Positions 49,871 through 59,003 of a DNA stretch of 64,000 nt are shown here, in pieces. Every line of letters begins with the position of its first letter. Position 1 is the first letter of the stretch. The stretch is from positions 124,001 to 188,000 of the forward strand of contig JAJUJM010000003.1 of assembly GCA_029265315.1 (NCBI GenBank), written 5' to 3'. The position numbers were made by a program, and so were the translations under genes. The notes beneath the pieces are model-generated. The model was not told the origin of the DNA and searched no databases. It saw only the letters and a program-made list of their open reading frames with translations. Origin of the DNA: Actinomycetota bacterium. Its GTDB lineage: Bacteria; Actinomycetota; Coriobacteriia; Anaerosomatales; PHET01.

Positions 49871-52150
49871 GTGACCGTCGTCGCTGACCTCTCGCCCGAA
49901 CTCGCGCCGAAGCTCGCCGTGGAGCTCGGCCTGAAGCCTTCCGAGTACGACCACGTGGTCGAGATCCTCGGGCGCACGCCGACGATCACCGAGCTGTACA
50001 TGTACTCGCTCATGTGGAGCGAGCACTGCAGCTACAAGCACTCGCGCAAGGCGCTGCGGATGTTCCCGACTGAGGGCCCGCACGTCCTGCAGGGTCCCGG
50101 CGAGAACGCCGGCGTCATCGGCGTGGGCGATGGTTGGGCGGTCGCGTTCAAGATGGAGAGCCACAACCACCCGAGCGCCATCGAGCCGTACCAGGGTGCT
50201 GCGACCGGCGTCGGCGGCATCATCCGTGACATCTTCACGATGGGCGCGCGGCCCATCGCGAGCCTCGACTCCCTGCGCTTCGGCACGCTCGACAAGGCGC
50301 GCCAGCGTTACCTGTTCGAGGGAGCCGTGGCCGGCATCGGCGGGTACGGCAACTGCATCGGCGTGCCCACCGTGGGCGGCGAGGTGTACTTCGAGGAGGC
50401 GTACGAGGGTAACTGTCTCATCAACGCGATGTCGATCGGCCTGATGCGGGAGGAAGACCTCATGCGTGCGGTGGCCGCCGGCCCGGGCAACCTTGTCTTG
50501 CTCATCGGCTCGACCACCGGCCGTGACGGCATCGGCGGCGCGAGCGTGCTCGCGAGCCAGGAGTTCGACGAGCGCGCCGAGGACAAGCGCCCGAGCGTCC
50601 AGGTGGGCGACCCGTTCGAGGAGAAGCTGCTCATCGAGGCGTGCCTCGAGCTGCTGCGCGGCGACCTGCTCGTGGCGCTCGGCGACCTCGGTGCGGCCGG
50701 GCTCACCTCGAGTGCGAGCGAGATGGCGAGTCGCGGCGGCGTGGGCCTCGACATCGACGTGACGAAGGTGCCCCAGCGCGAGCCGAACATGAAGCCGTTC
50801 GAGATCATGGTCTCCGAGTCGCAGGAGCGCATGCTCGCCGTGGTCGAGCCCGATAAGCTCGACGCCGCGATGGCGGTGTGCGCGAAGTGGGGGCTGCGCT
50901 CGACCGTCATCGGCCAGGTCACCGACACGGGACGCTTCGTGGTCCGCGAGGGCGAGACGGTCGTCGCTGACATGCCGGCCGCAACGCTTGCGCACGACGC
51001 GCCGATCTACGACCCGGCGATGGAGCGCCCGGCCTACCTCGACGAGGTCGCCGCGTTCGACCCGCACACGCTGAGTCACCCCGAGTCGCCCGAGGCGCTC
51101 GCCGAGACGCTGCTCGGGCTGCTCGCCAGCCCCAACATCTGCTCGCGTCGGTGGATCTGGGAGCAGTACGACCATCAGGTCATGACGAACACGGTCGTGC
51201 TGCCCGGCGGCGACGCGGCGGTGTTGCGCATCGGCGACACCGGGCGCGGCGAGATGACCGACCGCGCGATCGCGGTGTCGAGCGACTGCAACGGACGCTA
51301 CTGCTACCTGGACCCGTACACCGGCGCGCAGATCGCGCTCGCCGAGGCGGCCCGCAACGTCACGTGCGCTGGCGGCGAGCCGGCGGCGATCACCGACTGC
51401 CTGAACTTCGGCAACCCGGAGAAGCCGGAGGTGTTCTACACGTTTTACGAGGCGATCCGCGGCCTCTCCGATGCGTGCAAGGCGTGGACGATTCCCGTGA
51501 TCAGCGGCAACGTGAGCTTCTACAACGAGAGCTTCGGCAATCCGATCTACCCCACGCCGACCGTCGGCCTCGTGGGCGTGCTCGACCACGTCGACCAGCA
51601 CTGCACGATGGACTTCAAGGACGAGGGTGACGTGATCGTGCTCGTGGGCGAGTCCTACGACGAGCTGGGCGGCAGCGAGTACCTCAAGGTGGAGCACGGT
51701 CTCGTAACCGGCGCGGTGCCCTCGCTCGACCTCGAGCTCGAGGCCGCCGTGCAGGCCGCCGTGCGCGACGGCATCCGCAGCGGGCTCATCAAGAGTGCGC
51801 ACGACTGCTCCGAGGGCGGCATCGCAGTCGCGCTAGCCGAGAGCTGCATCGCTGGCGACATCGGCGCCGACGTGCACCTGCACGACGAGCTGCCGGCGGT
51901 GTCCTCGCTGTTCGGCGAGAGCCAGAGCCGCATCGTCGTCACGTGCGCCGAGGACGACGCCGACGCTCTCGTCGAGTCGCTCATCGCTGCCGGCGTGCCG
52001 TACAGCGTCATCGGCACAGTGGGCGGCGACCGCCTCGCGATATGCGAGCGGCTGAGCGTCTCGCTCGACGACCTGCGCGATGCCTATGAGCCCACACTCG
52101 AGGCGCTCGTGCACGGCGAGCTGCAGAGCGAGGAGCTGCACGAGGGGTAG
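49871..52150 (+). CDS. purL: Phosphoribosylformylglycinamidine synthase subunit PurL (small type)
   Basis: The 759-residue protein has the small-PurL motifs: MWSEHCSYKHSRKALRMFPT for nucleotide and substrate contact, MESHNHPSAIEPYQGAATGV, GGIIRDIFTMGARPIASLD, and the second half DCLNFGNPEKPEVFYTF. It lacks the glutaminase domain, so it must act with PurQ and PurS, both encoded in this window. It converts FGAR to FGAM using ATP and glutamine-derived ammonia. GTG at 49871 is chosen from family alignment and the ribosome site. Confidence 0.95.
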   Translation: MTVVADLSPELAPKLAVELGLKPSEYDHVVEILGRTPTITELYMYSLMWSEHCSYKHSRKALRMFPTEGPHVLQGPGENAGVIGVGDGWAVAFKMESHNHPSAIEPYQGAATGVGGIIRDIFTMGARPIASLDSLRFGTLDKARQRYLFEGAVAGIGGYGNCIGVPTVGGEVYFEEAYEGNCLINAMSIGLMREEDLMRAVAAGPGNLVLLIGSTTGRDGIGGASVLASQEFDERAEDKRPSVQVGDPFEEKLLIEACLELLRGDLLVALGDLGAAGLTSSASEMASRGGVGLDIDVTKVPQREPNMKPFEIMVSESQERMLAVVEPDKLDAAMAVCAKWGLRSTVIGQVTDTGRFVVREGETVVADMPAATLAHDAPIYDPAMERPAYLDEVAAFDPHTLSHPESPEALAETLLGLLASPNICSRRWIWEQYDHQVMTNTVVLPGGDAAVLRIGDTGRGEMTDRAIAVSSDCNGRYCYLDPYTGAQIALAEAARNVTCAGGEPAAITDCLNFGNPEKPEVFYTFYEAIRGLSDACKAWTIPVISGNVSFYNESFGNPIYPTPTVGLVGVLDHVDQHCTMDFKDEGDVIVLVGESYDELGGSEYLKVEHGLVTGAVPSLDLELEAAVQAAVRDGIRSGLIKSAHDCSEGGIAVALAESCIAGDIGADVHLHDELPAVSSLFGESQSRIVVTCAEDDADALVESLIAAGVPYSVIGTVGGDRLAICERLSVSLDDLRDAYEPTLEALVHGELQSEELHEG

Positions 52151-52173
52151 GCGCGAGGGGGGCCTCGGCTGGG

Positions 52174-52179
52174 TACACT
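52174..52179 (+). promoter_or_regulatory. -10 element TACACT for the BNR-repeat gene
   Basis: TACACT lies 60 bases before the ATG at 52240, in the gap after purL. Confidence 0.35.
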
Positions 52180-52239
52180 CCCCAGTGGCGCGTCGGCTAC
52201 GCCGTGCCGGTGCTCGCATGCTTGGGGGAGGCGATACGT

Positions 52240-53706
52240 ATGCGGCTTCGCTGTATCCGTCGCACAGCCGTGCTCGCAACGCTCGTCGCTCCGGTTCTCG
52301 GCGTCGTGGTCCTCAGTGCTCCGCCCGCGGCCGTCGCGCTGACGCCGCCCGGCAGGGGCACGGAGCTCAAATCGCTCGCCGTCTCACCGGCGTTCGCGGT
52401 GGACCGGACGCTGTTCGTGGGTGGCCTCTATGACGCGACGCTTTGGAAGAGCACGAACGGCGGCGCATCGTTCACGCTCATCCCCGGCGCGCCTCAAGGC
52501 GTCGAGGACATCGCGATGTCGCCCGCGTACGCCACCGACCGCACGCTGTTCATCGCGTCTCGCGGGAACCGCTTCGGCGTTGGCGCCGGCATCTATCGCT
52601 CCCGGGACGGGGGCCGCACGTGGACGCGCCTCGTGGCGGGCCTGCCGGCATCTGGCCAGCCGTACCGACTGCGGATCTCGCCGGGGTTCGCCTCTGACCG
52701 CACCATCGTGGCGATGGTCGACACCAACCTGTACCGCAGCACGAACGGCGGCGATTCCTGGACGCGGATCACGCCTCCCGGAATCGGCGGAGTCGACTTC
52801 GTGGTCGAGAACTTCGCCATGTCGCCGGGGTTTGCCACTGACGGCGGACTCGTGACTGTGCAGGGCTTCGGGGACGCCATCCGCGTCTCGAACAACCGCG
52901 GCGCCACGTGGTCGGCGGCCGCTCTATCGCTGCCGTGGTCGTTCGGGTTCGGGGACGCGTGCTTCTCGTCCGACTTCGCCAACGACCGCACCATCTTCGT
53001 CACGCATGCCAACGGGCACATCTTCCGCTCGGTCGATGGGGGTGCGAACTTCACGCGCATCGCCGAGGGGTTCGGTGTCCTGCCCGCGCGCGAGATCGTC
53101 ACGTCGCCGCGGTTCGTCGTCGACGGCGTGGTGTTGGCGGGTGGAGACCGCTCGGTGAGCGCCGATTCGGGGCCGGGGCCGCTGCTGGGACGCTCCGCGG
53201 ACAGAGGCGTCACGTGGTCGCGCACCGAGACGGGGCTTGCCGGAGCGTGGATCGAGGACATCGAGTACTCGCCGGCGTTCCTTGCAGACAACACCGTGTT
53301 CGCGGTGACCGGCGGGTCATGGGGAGGCACGGCTGGCCAGGGCGGCGCGTTCGTCTCGCGTGACGGCGGGCTGACGTGGGCGCGCCTCGGCGGCACGTTC
53401 GCGCAGCTGGGCATGCCGAGCTTGTCGCCGGGGGGTCCGAGGAAGGGGAACCGCTTCACGGTGAGCGGCACCCTGCCTGCGCACGTGAGCTCGACGAGCG
53501 TGGTGCTCAAGTTCTACCTGCGCGATGCATCAGGTGCGTACAAGCTGAAGTCGAGCGTCACGGTCTCGGTCCCTGGGGGCGTCGGCACGTACCGCAAGGT
53601 GGTGACGCTCTCCACGGCGGGGAAGTGGCGGGTTCGGACGTACCACGCCGACGCGGGGCATGAACCCAGCTGGAGTCCGATTCGGTCCTTCACCGTGCGC
53701 AACTGA
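52240..53706 (+). CDS. Secreted BNR/Asp-box repeat protein
   Basis: The 488-residue protein has a signal peptide and several Asp-box (S-x-D-x-G-x-T-W) repeats: STNGGASFTLIP, SRDGGRTWTRLVAG, STNGGDSWTRITPP, SADRGVTWSRTETG and SRDGGLTWARLGG, each in a PAYATDRTLF-type blade. This predicts a beta-propeller like sialidases or YCF48-type proteins, followed by an Ig-like C-terminal domain (VVLKFYLRDASGAYKLKSSV). No catalytic residues are assigned. ATG at 52240 follows GGGGGAGG. A PIN-toxin fragment follows immediately. Confidence 0.78.
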   Translation: MRLRCIRRTAVLATLVAPVLGVVVLSAPPAAVALTPPGRGTELKSLAVSPAFAVDRTLFVGGLYDATLWKSTNGGASFTLIPGAPQGVEDIAMSPAYATDRTLFIASRGNRFGVGAGIYRSRDGGRTWTRLVAGLPASGQPYRLRISPGFASDRTIVAMVDTNLYRSTNGGDSWTRITPPGIGGVDFVVENFAMSPGFATDGGLVTVQGFGDAIRVSNNRGATWSAAALSLPWSFGFGDACFSSDFANDRTIFVTHANGHIFRSVDGGANFTRIAEGFGVLPAREIVTSPRFVVDGVVLAGGDRSVSADSGPGPLLGRSADRGVTWSRTETGLAGAWIEDIEYSPAFLADNTVFAVTGGSWGGTAGQGGAFVSRDGGLTWARLGGTFAQLGMPSLSPGGPRKGNRFTVSGTLPAHVSSTSVVLKFYLRDASGAYKLKSSVTVSVPGGVGTYRKVVTLSTAGKWRVRTYHADAGHEPSWSPIRSFTVRN

Positions 53707-53708
53707 GC

Positions 53709-53897
53709 CTGGACGGCGCGCGCGAGGCGATCGCTGCGTGCCGGGAGCACAGTGGGGCTGACGCCGGCTTCGGGTTCGCGGACTGCGTACTGCTCGCCAC
53801 CTGTGAGCGCGAGCGCACAGCGCGGATCATGTCGTTCGACCGGAGGCTCGCCCTATACAAGCCGAGCTTCGCCGGGCCGATCGAGATGATTCCGTGA
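53709..53897 (+). pseudogene. PIN-domain (VapC-like) toxin, C-terminal fragment
   Basis: In frame to a TGA at 53895-53897, 62 codons read LDGARE, AGFGFADCVLLATCERERTA and RIMSFDRRLALYKPSF. The pattern FAD-x-x-LLAT and SFDRRL is the second half of a PIN ribonuclease, with two of the metal-binding aspartates. The N-terminal half and any antitoxin are missing; the frame opens in the end of the BNR gene. A non-functional relic. Confidence 0.65.
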
Positions 53898-53905
53898 CCG
53901 CTCGT

Positions 53906-54742
53906 CTAGAGCTCAGGCAGCACCTGCGTCTTGATGTCGGCGGCAAGGCCGATGATCGCGTCACAGATCTCGATGATGACCGGGTTGTGCGACTCTTTTC
54001 GCCCCAGCCGCGCCAAGCGCTCGGCGGTATCGCAGATCGAGGCGATGTCCTCCGCGTTGCCGCACAACACCAGGTCGCACGCCGTTTGCGGTTCCTGTTG
54101 CCACAGCTGCAGCGTGCGCCTGAGGACTCCGCGGATCGCGTCGTATATCGAGTCGATGCGGCTGTCATCCACCCTGCCGAACAGGGCGCGGTTCCTCGCC
54201 TCGAAGAACATGAGGTCGCTCACGTCGTCGATGAGCTGGCGAAAGAGCGAGAAGAACGTCGCGCCGGGGGCGTCCCGCCTGAAGGTGGTCGTGAGTTCCG
54301 GGTCGATCTCGCCGTCGACGAGCATCTGCGAGGTGATGCGGTACAGATTGCGCTGCTCTTCGAGTTCGCGGATGAACTTCTCGAGCTTGGCGTCGACCGC
54401 CTGCGTGTACATGCGCTCCAGGATGTAGTCCTGCTTCACGGACGAGATCTTGGCCACCAGCACACCGAGGAACGCGAGGCCCACGATGACCTCGAGGGAG
54501 ACGAGGACCCGAGCCCAGCCCTCGGGTCGGATGTCGCCGTACCCCAGCGACGATATCGTCACGATCGAGAAGTACACGGCATCACCGAAGCTGGGGCGAA
54601 GCGACTCATCATGCCCGAAGACGAGGTCGCCGCTCTGTGCGGCCACCCAGTATCCGGTGGCGAACAGCAGTATCGTCAGGGACAGCGCCGCAAGCATCCA
54701 GCCCAGGCTCACGTCGTTGATGAGGTGCAGCAGACGTCTCAT
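53906..54742 (-). CDS. Two-TM potassium channel with cytoplasmic C-terminal domain
   Basis: The 278-residue protein has TM1 (SLGWMLAALSLTILLFATGY), a pore helix and selectivity filter ISSLGYGDI with the potassium signature GYG, and TM2 (VLVSLEVIVGLAFLGVLVA). A helical cytoplasmic part of about 175 residues follows, without an RCK-type nucleotide motif. It should conduct K+. ATG at 54742 has no strong ribosome site. Confidence 0.88.
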   Translation of the reverse strand: MRRLLHLINDVSLGWMLAALSLTILLFATGYWVAAQSGDLVFGHDESLRPSFGDAVYFSIVTISSLGYGDIRPEGWARVLVSLEVIVGLAFLGVLVAKISSVKQDYILERMYTQAVDAKLEKFIRELEEQRNLYRITSQMLVDGEIDPELTTTFRRDAPGATFFSLFRQLIDDVSDLMFFEARNRALFGRVDDSRIDSIYDAIRGVLRRTLQLWQQEPQTACDLVLCGNAEDIASICDTAERLARLGRKESHNPVIIEICDAIIGLAADIKTQVLPEL

Positions 54743-54812
54743 GGAGCAAGCGTACACCGCGACGAGGCTCAGCGCATCGAGTCACCCGTGAGACGCTGCG
54801 TCTCCCGGTGGG

Positions 54813-55583
54813 CTACTCGCCGCGTGCCTTGTTCGCGCGGATCGCGTCGCGGAACCAGGCGGCCAGTCCGGGCCGGTGTCGGTCATAGTGCGCGGTGAAG
54901 CGCGCGTCTGCGATGTACATGTCACCGAGCGCCGCGTGCATCTCGCGCGAGCATGGGTAGAACCAGCGGTCGATCTGGAGGCGGGCTTCTTCAGCGACGT
55001 CCATCGCCTCGGGGGCGCCGGGAGCGACGCCGGCGTCGAACAGCTCGATCATCCTCGCCATCTGCTGCTCGCCCTCGGCCTTGAAGCGGCTCCAGTCGTC
55101 CTTGGTGTAGCGGCTCGTGCGGCGTGCCGACTCGCGGTACGCGTCCGTGTCGCCCCAGCGCTCCTTGACCTCGTCCTCGTACTGCGACGGGTCGAAGTCA
55201 CCGAACACCTCGAACATCTCTTCCTTCGTCATGCGTACACCTCCTTCGTCTGCGGCGATCGTCTTGTCGATGAGCCCGAGCAGCGCTTCGAGCCGCAGCG
55301 CCTGCTCCACGATGAGGTCGCGTTGGTACACGAGCGCCTCGCGGCGGTCGAAGCCCGGGTCGGTCATGATCGCCTTGATGTCGTCGAGCTCGAAACCGAG
55401 CTCCTTGTAGAACAGCACCTGCTGCAGCCGCTCGAGGTCCTCGAGCGTGTAGAGCCGGTAGCCCGCATCGCTTCGCGCGGACGGCTCAAGCAGGCCGATC
55501 TCGTCGTAGTGGTGCAGGGTGCGCACGCTGACATGTGCGAGCTTGGCCACCTGTCCCACCGTGTGGGTCACGTTCTGTGTCAC
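54813..55583 (-). CDS. MerR-family regulator with TipAS-type ligand domain
   Basis: The 256-residue protein has a MerR HTH (VGQVAKLAHVSVRTLHHYDE, GLLEPSARSDAGYRLY, LERLQQVLFYKELGFEL), a long coiled-coil helix, and a C-terminal TipAS-like helical domain (WFYPCSREMHAALGDMY). In TipAL this domain binds thiopeptides. GTG at 55583 follows GGAGGTGAG. A consensus MerR-type promoter lies just upstream and probably controls the gene itself. Confidence 0.88.
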   Translation of the reverse strand: MTQNVTHTVGQVAKLAHVSVRTLHHYDEIGLLEPSARSDAGYRLYTLEDLERLQQVLFYKELGFELDDIKAIMTDPGFDRREALVYQRDLIVEQALRLEALLGLIDKTIAADEGGVRMTKEEMFEVFGDFDPSQYEDEVKERWGDTDAYRESARRTSRYTKDDWSRFKAEGEQQMARMIELFDAGVAPGAPEAMDVAEEARLQIDRWFYPCSREMHAALGDMYIADARFTAHYDRHRPGLAAWFRDAIRANKARGE

Positions 55584-55605
55584 GTTCGTCTCACCTCCGA
55601 GGCGC

Positions 55606-55636
55606 AGCGTAGAGCCTCACGTTACGTGAGGGTCAA
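55606..55636 (-). promoter_or_regulatory. MerR-type promoter with 19-bp spacer and perfect palindrome
   Basis: On the minus strand TTGACC (55631-55636) and TACGCT (55606-55611) are separated by 19 bases, the hallmark of MerR-activated promoters. CCTCACGT-A-ACGTGAGG, a perfect 17-base palindrome (55615-55631), fills the spacer. The regulator gene starts 23 bases downstream, so self-activation is expected. Confidence 0.75.
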
Positions 55637-55714
55637 GCCTCGTTGAACCCGGATTGACCGATTCACGAGTGAAGCCGTTGTGAAATCGTGCCTGAGCAGG
55701 GGAAAGTCGCTACC

Positions 55715-57895
55715 ATGAAGCCTCTACGGTTGCCCGACCAGCGGGGGATGACGTCATTGAGCGCGGAACAGCCCAAGAACGGCGTGCCTGGCGAGGCGCC
55801 CATCGACCTGTCCGATCCCTCCCTATTCCTCAACAGGGAACTGTCGCTGCTCGCGTTCCAGGAGCGCGTGCTCGAGGAGGCTGAGGACCCGCGCAACCCG
55901 CTGCTTGAGCGCGTCAAGTTCCTCGCCATCATGTCGAGCAACCTGGGCGAGTTCTACATGGTGCGCATCGGCGGTCTCAAACAGCAGGTCAAAGCTGGCG
56001 TGAGCGACCTGTCGGCCGACGGGATGACGCCTGAGGAGCAGCTGAACGCAGCACGCGAACGGGCGGTCGAGCTCATACACCGGGGCCGGGCGCTCTACCA
56101 TGAACTACATCGCGAGCTGTCTGAGCAGGGCATCCATGTGGTCGGGTACCACGAACTCGATGCCATTCAGCGTTCGGCTGCCGATGTGTATTTCCGCGAC
56201 ACGGTGTTCCCCACGCTCACGCCGCTCGCTTTCGACCCCGGCCGGCCGTTCCCGCACATCTCGAACCTTTCACTGAATCTGGCCGTGGTCGTCAGGGCTC
56301 CCGGCGGCGAGGAACGCTTCGCGCGTCTCAAGATCCCGAAGGCTCTGCCGCGGCTCGTTCCACTGCCTGCTCGTGAAGGCTCCCGGCCCGGACGGGTGAA
56401 CGGCTACTGGTTCGTGTGGGTGGACGATCTCGTTTGCGCACACTTGGACACCCTGTTTCCCGGCTACACCGTCACCGAGGCGCACGGGTTCCGCATCACG
56501 CGTGACGCCGAGATCGAGATCCAGGAGATCGAGGCGGACGACCTGCTCGAGAGCATCGAAGAGGGCATAAGGAAGCGACGCTTCGGCAGTGTCGTGCGCG
56601 TGACCGTGGACGGGGAGATGCCTGAATCGGTCCGCCAGATCCTGTCGGAGAACCTAGGACTCGACCCCAACGAGATGATCGTGGTCGACCCGCCTTTGGG
56701 ACTTTCTGACCTCTTCGAGCTCTACCGGGTGGACCGCCCCGACCTCAAGGACCACCCGTTCGTCCCTGCCCTGCCGCCCGGCTGTGACGACGCCGCGTCC
56801 ACGGACTGGTTCAGCGCGATCCGCGAGCATGACATCCTGCTCCACCGACCCTTCGAGTCTTTCGAGCCGGTGGTCGCATGGTTGCGCCAAGCGGCCAGCG
56901 ACCCCGACGTGCTCGCCATCAAGATGACGCTGTACCGCGTCGGCCGCGACGCACCCGTCGTCCAGGCTCTGCTCGAAGCCGCCGAGAATGGCAAGGAGGT
57001 CGCGGCACTCGTCGAGCTCAAGGCGCGGTTCGACGAGGAGAGCAACATCGGCTGGGCCCGAAAACTCGAGTCGGCCGGGGTGCACGTGGTCTACGGGCTG
57101 CTCGGACTGAAGACCCACAGCAAGGTCGCGCTCGTGGTGCGCCGGGAAGGCAAGCGGATCCGGCGCTACGTGCACGTGGGTACCGGCAACTACAACACGG
57201 TGACCGCGACGCAGTACACCGACTTGGACCTGCTCACCTGCCGCGAAGACATCGGTCGTGATGCATCCCAGCTGTTCAACTCTCTGACGGGGTGGGCGGC
57301 CGACACCGATTTCGAGCGCTTCTTGGTGGCGCCGCGAACGTTGCGCAGCGGCATCGAGGAACGCATCCGGCGCGAGATGGAGCACGCCGCGGCAGGACGC
57401 CCGGCGCGGATCATCATCAAGATGAACGCGCTCGTCGACCGGCGCATGGTGCCGCTGCTGTACGAGGCGTCGCGAGCGGGCGTCAGGATCGACCTGCTGG
57501 TCCGCGGGGTGTGTACGCTGCGGCCGGGCATTCCCGGAATCTCCGAGAACATCCGGGTGACGAGCCTCGTGGGGCGCTTCCTCGAACACACACGCATCTA
57601 CTGGTTCCGCAACAACGGCCGTCCGGAGGTGCTCATAGGCAGCGGCGACCTCATGACGCGCAACATGGACCGGCGGGTCGAGGTGCTCACGCCTGTCATC
57701 GACCGGGCACTGGTCAGGCGGCTCAAGGGCATCCTCGACATATACCTGTTCGACACCCGCCACACACGGGAGCTCTTGCCGGATGGGCGCTACGTGCGTG
57801 TGCAGCCGGAGGACGGCGATGCGCTCGTGGACGCGCAGGAGGACCTGCTGAGCCTGGCGCAGTCGCCTTCGGTGCCGAAGAGCACGAATCGGTAG
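55715..57895 (+). CDS. ppk1: Polyphosphate kinase 1
   Basis: The 726-residue protein is PPK1: N-terminal LFLNRELSLLAFQERVLEEA, catalytic-core motifs HDILLHRPFESFEPVVAWLR, AIKMTLYRVGRDAPVVQALL, EESNIGWARKLESAGVHVVY, the histidine loop YVHVGTGNYNTVTA, and PRTLRSGIEERIRREMEH. It makes polyphosphate from ATP and can run in reverse. ATG at 55715 is used; GTG at 55688 would add nine residues. The rest of the polyphosphate set (CHAD, Ppx, CYTH) is at 13-18 kb. Confidence 0.95.
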   Translation: MKPLRLPDQRGMTSLSAEQPKNGVPGEAPIDLSDPSLFLNRELSLLAFQERVLEEAEDPRNPLLERVKFLAIMSSNLGEFYMVRIGGLKQQVKAGVSDLSADGMTPEEQLNAARERAVELIHRGRALYHELHRELSEQGIHVVGYHELDAIQRSAADVYFRDTVFPTLTPLAFDPGRPFPHISNLSLNLAVVVRAPGGEERFARLKIPKALPRLVPLPAREGSRPGRVNGYWFVWVDDLVCAHLDTLFPGYTVTEAHGFRITRDAEIEIQEIEADDLLESIEEGIRKRRFGSVVRVTVDGEMPESVRQILSENLGLDPNEMIVVDPPLGLSDLFELYRVDRPDLKDHPFVPALPPGCDDAASTDWFSAIREHDILLHRPFESFEPVVAWLRQAASDPDVLAIKMTLYRVGRDAPVVQALLEAAENGKEVAALVELKARFDEESNIGWARKLESAGVHVVYGLLGLKTHSKVALVVRREGKRIRRYVHVGTGNYNTVTATQYTDLDLLTCREDIGRDASQLFNSLTGWAADTDFERFLVAPRTLRSGIEERIRREMEHAAAGRPARIIIKMNALVDRRMVPLLYEASRAGVRIDLLVRGVCTLRPGIPGISENIRVTSLVGRFLEHTRIYWFRNNGRPEVLIGSGDLMTRNMDRRVEVLTPVIDRALVRRLKGILDIYLFDTRHTRELLPDGRYVRVQPEDGDALVDAQEDLLSLAQSPSVPKSTNR

Positions 57896-57936
57896 AATGG
57901 GCGCGGCTGAGCGAGCTTTCGGACTGGGGGGGGGAC

Positions 57937-58179
57937 ATGGTCATCGCGGACGCTGTTCGTCACGCGCTGGAACCGTACGTCGGGCCGATGGTCGCCGACA
58001 CCTGCGTACGTGCGACAGCTCTGAAACTTGGCAAGACCGCTGACGAACTGGGCACCGCTGACCTCACCGAACTCGACAGCAACGTCCGCAAGTTGCTGGG
58101 GCCTGTGGCACCGCAGGCCGCCATCGAGGAGGCGCTCGACACACTCAAGCGTCTGGCACGCGAGGGGGCGTTCTCATGA
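57937..58179 (+). CDS. Small protein of unknown function
   Basis: An 80-residue helical protein starting MVIADAVRHALEPYVGPMVA and containing LKLGKTADELGTADLTELDS then NVRKLLGPVAPQAAIEEALD. It is preceded by an uninterrupted run of nine G (57926-57934) that may serve as ribosome site. Its end overlaps the next gene by four bases (ATGA), so the two are coupled. No family is recognised. Confidence 0.65.
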   Translation: MVIADAVRHALEPYVGPMVADTCVRATALKLGKTADELGTADLTELDSNVRKLLGPVAPQAAIEEALDTLKRLAREGAFS

Positions 58180-59003
58180 TGGCGACGGGGGTCTCGCGCT
58201 CGACGTGGTGGATCTTCGGTGCCGCTGTGGCCATCACCGCGCTTGCGGCCGTTCTCGTCGCGCTGCAGCTCGGTGGCGAGGCAGGTGTCGCTGCCGCGAG
58301 CGACATCCACGAGACCCTCGTCGTCGGGCTCGCCGCCGCCCTCATCCTGCGGTCCGCGTGGCGCCTGGGGCCGCACACGAGCGTCGGGCGACCGTGGTTG
58401 TTGATCGGACTGGGGACGCTCAGCTACTTCGTGGGTGATGCGATCTGGACCATCATCGAGGTCGGCATGCGCCAGGAGGTGCCGTATCCGGGTTGGCCGG
58501 ACGTGTTCTACCTCATCGAGTATCCGCTCATCGCGGCGGGCATTCTCTCCGCCGGGCTCGCCTTCCGAGGTCTCGTCCCGCTCGGCCGTCCGACGCGCAT
58601 CGCGCTTCTCGTGGGTGGCGGGCTTGCCGCGGTGGTCCACTTCGGACTGCTCGCACCGTTCGTACTGAACGAGCCGGGCATCTCGCTCGCGGAGCGTGCG
58701 TTCTCCTCGCTCTATCCCTTGGGCGATGTGCTGCTGATGGTCGCGCCTGCGGTCTTCATGTTGATGGTCATGGCCTCACTCGGCGGCGGCAAGCTGTCAT
58801 GGCCGTGGTTCGCGGTCATCGGGGGATCGATCGTGGTCGCGCTGGCCGATGCGGGGTACTCGTGGCTCGCCACGTACGACCTCTATCAGTCGGGGTCGTT
58901 CATCGACTACGGCTGGAGCATCGGGCATGCGCCCATCATGCTCGGAGCGCTCATCGCAGCTGATCTGGCCAACCCGGCGCGGTCCGGGCCCGCTTCCAGC
59001 TAG
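58176..59003 (+). CDS. Polytopic membrane protein
   Basis: The 275-residue protein has about eight hydrophobic helices, with PWLLIGLGTLSYFVGDAIW, PDVFYLIEYPLIAAGI and VLLMVAPAVFMLMVMA among them. The layout resembles the membrane sensor half of some GGDEF or histidine-kinase proteins, but no cytoplasmic output domain follows. ATG at 58176 overlaps the preceding stop. Function unknown. Confidence 0.65.
   Translation: MMATGVSRSTWWIFGAAVAITALAAVLVALQLGGEAGVAAASDIHETLVVGLAAALILRSAWRLGPHTSVGRPWLLIGLGTLSYFVGDAIWTIIEVGMRQEVPYPGWPDVFYLIEYPLIAAGILSAGLAFRGLVPLGRPTRIALLVGGGLAAVVHFGLLAPFVLNEPGISLAERAFSSLYPLGDVLLMVAPAVFMLMVMASLGGGKLSWPWFAVIGGSIVVALADAGYSWLATYDLYQSGSFIDYGWSIGHAPIMLGALIAADLANPARSGPASS

Noticed and set aside
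49730-51802. 690-codon open frame antisense to purL
   Set aside because: It is the complementary-strand shadow of a strongly conserved PurL in high-GC DNA; composition is His/Arg/Asp-rich and has no family match.
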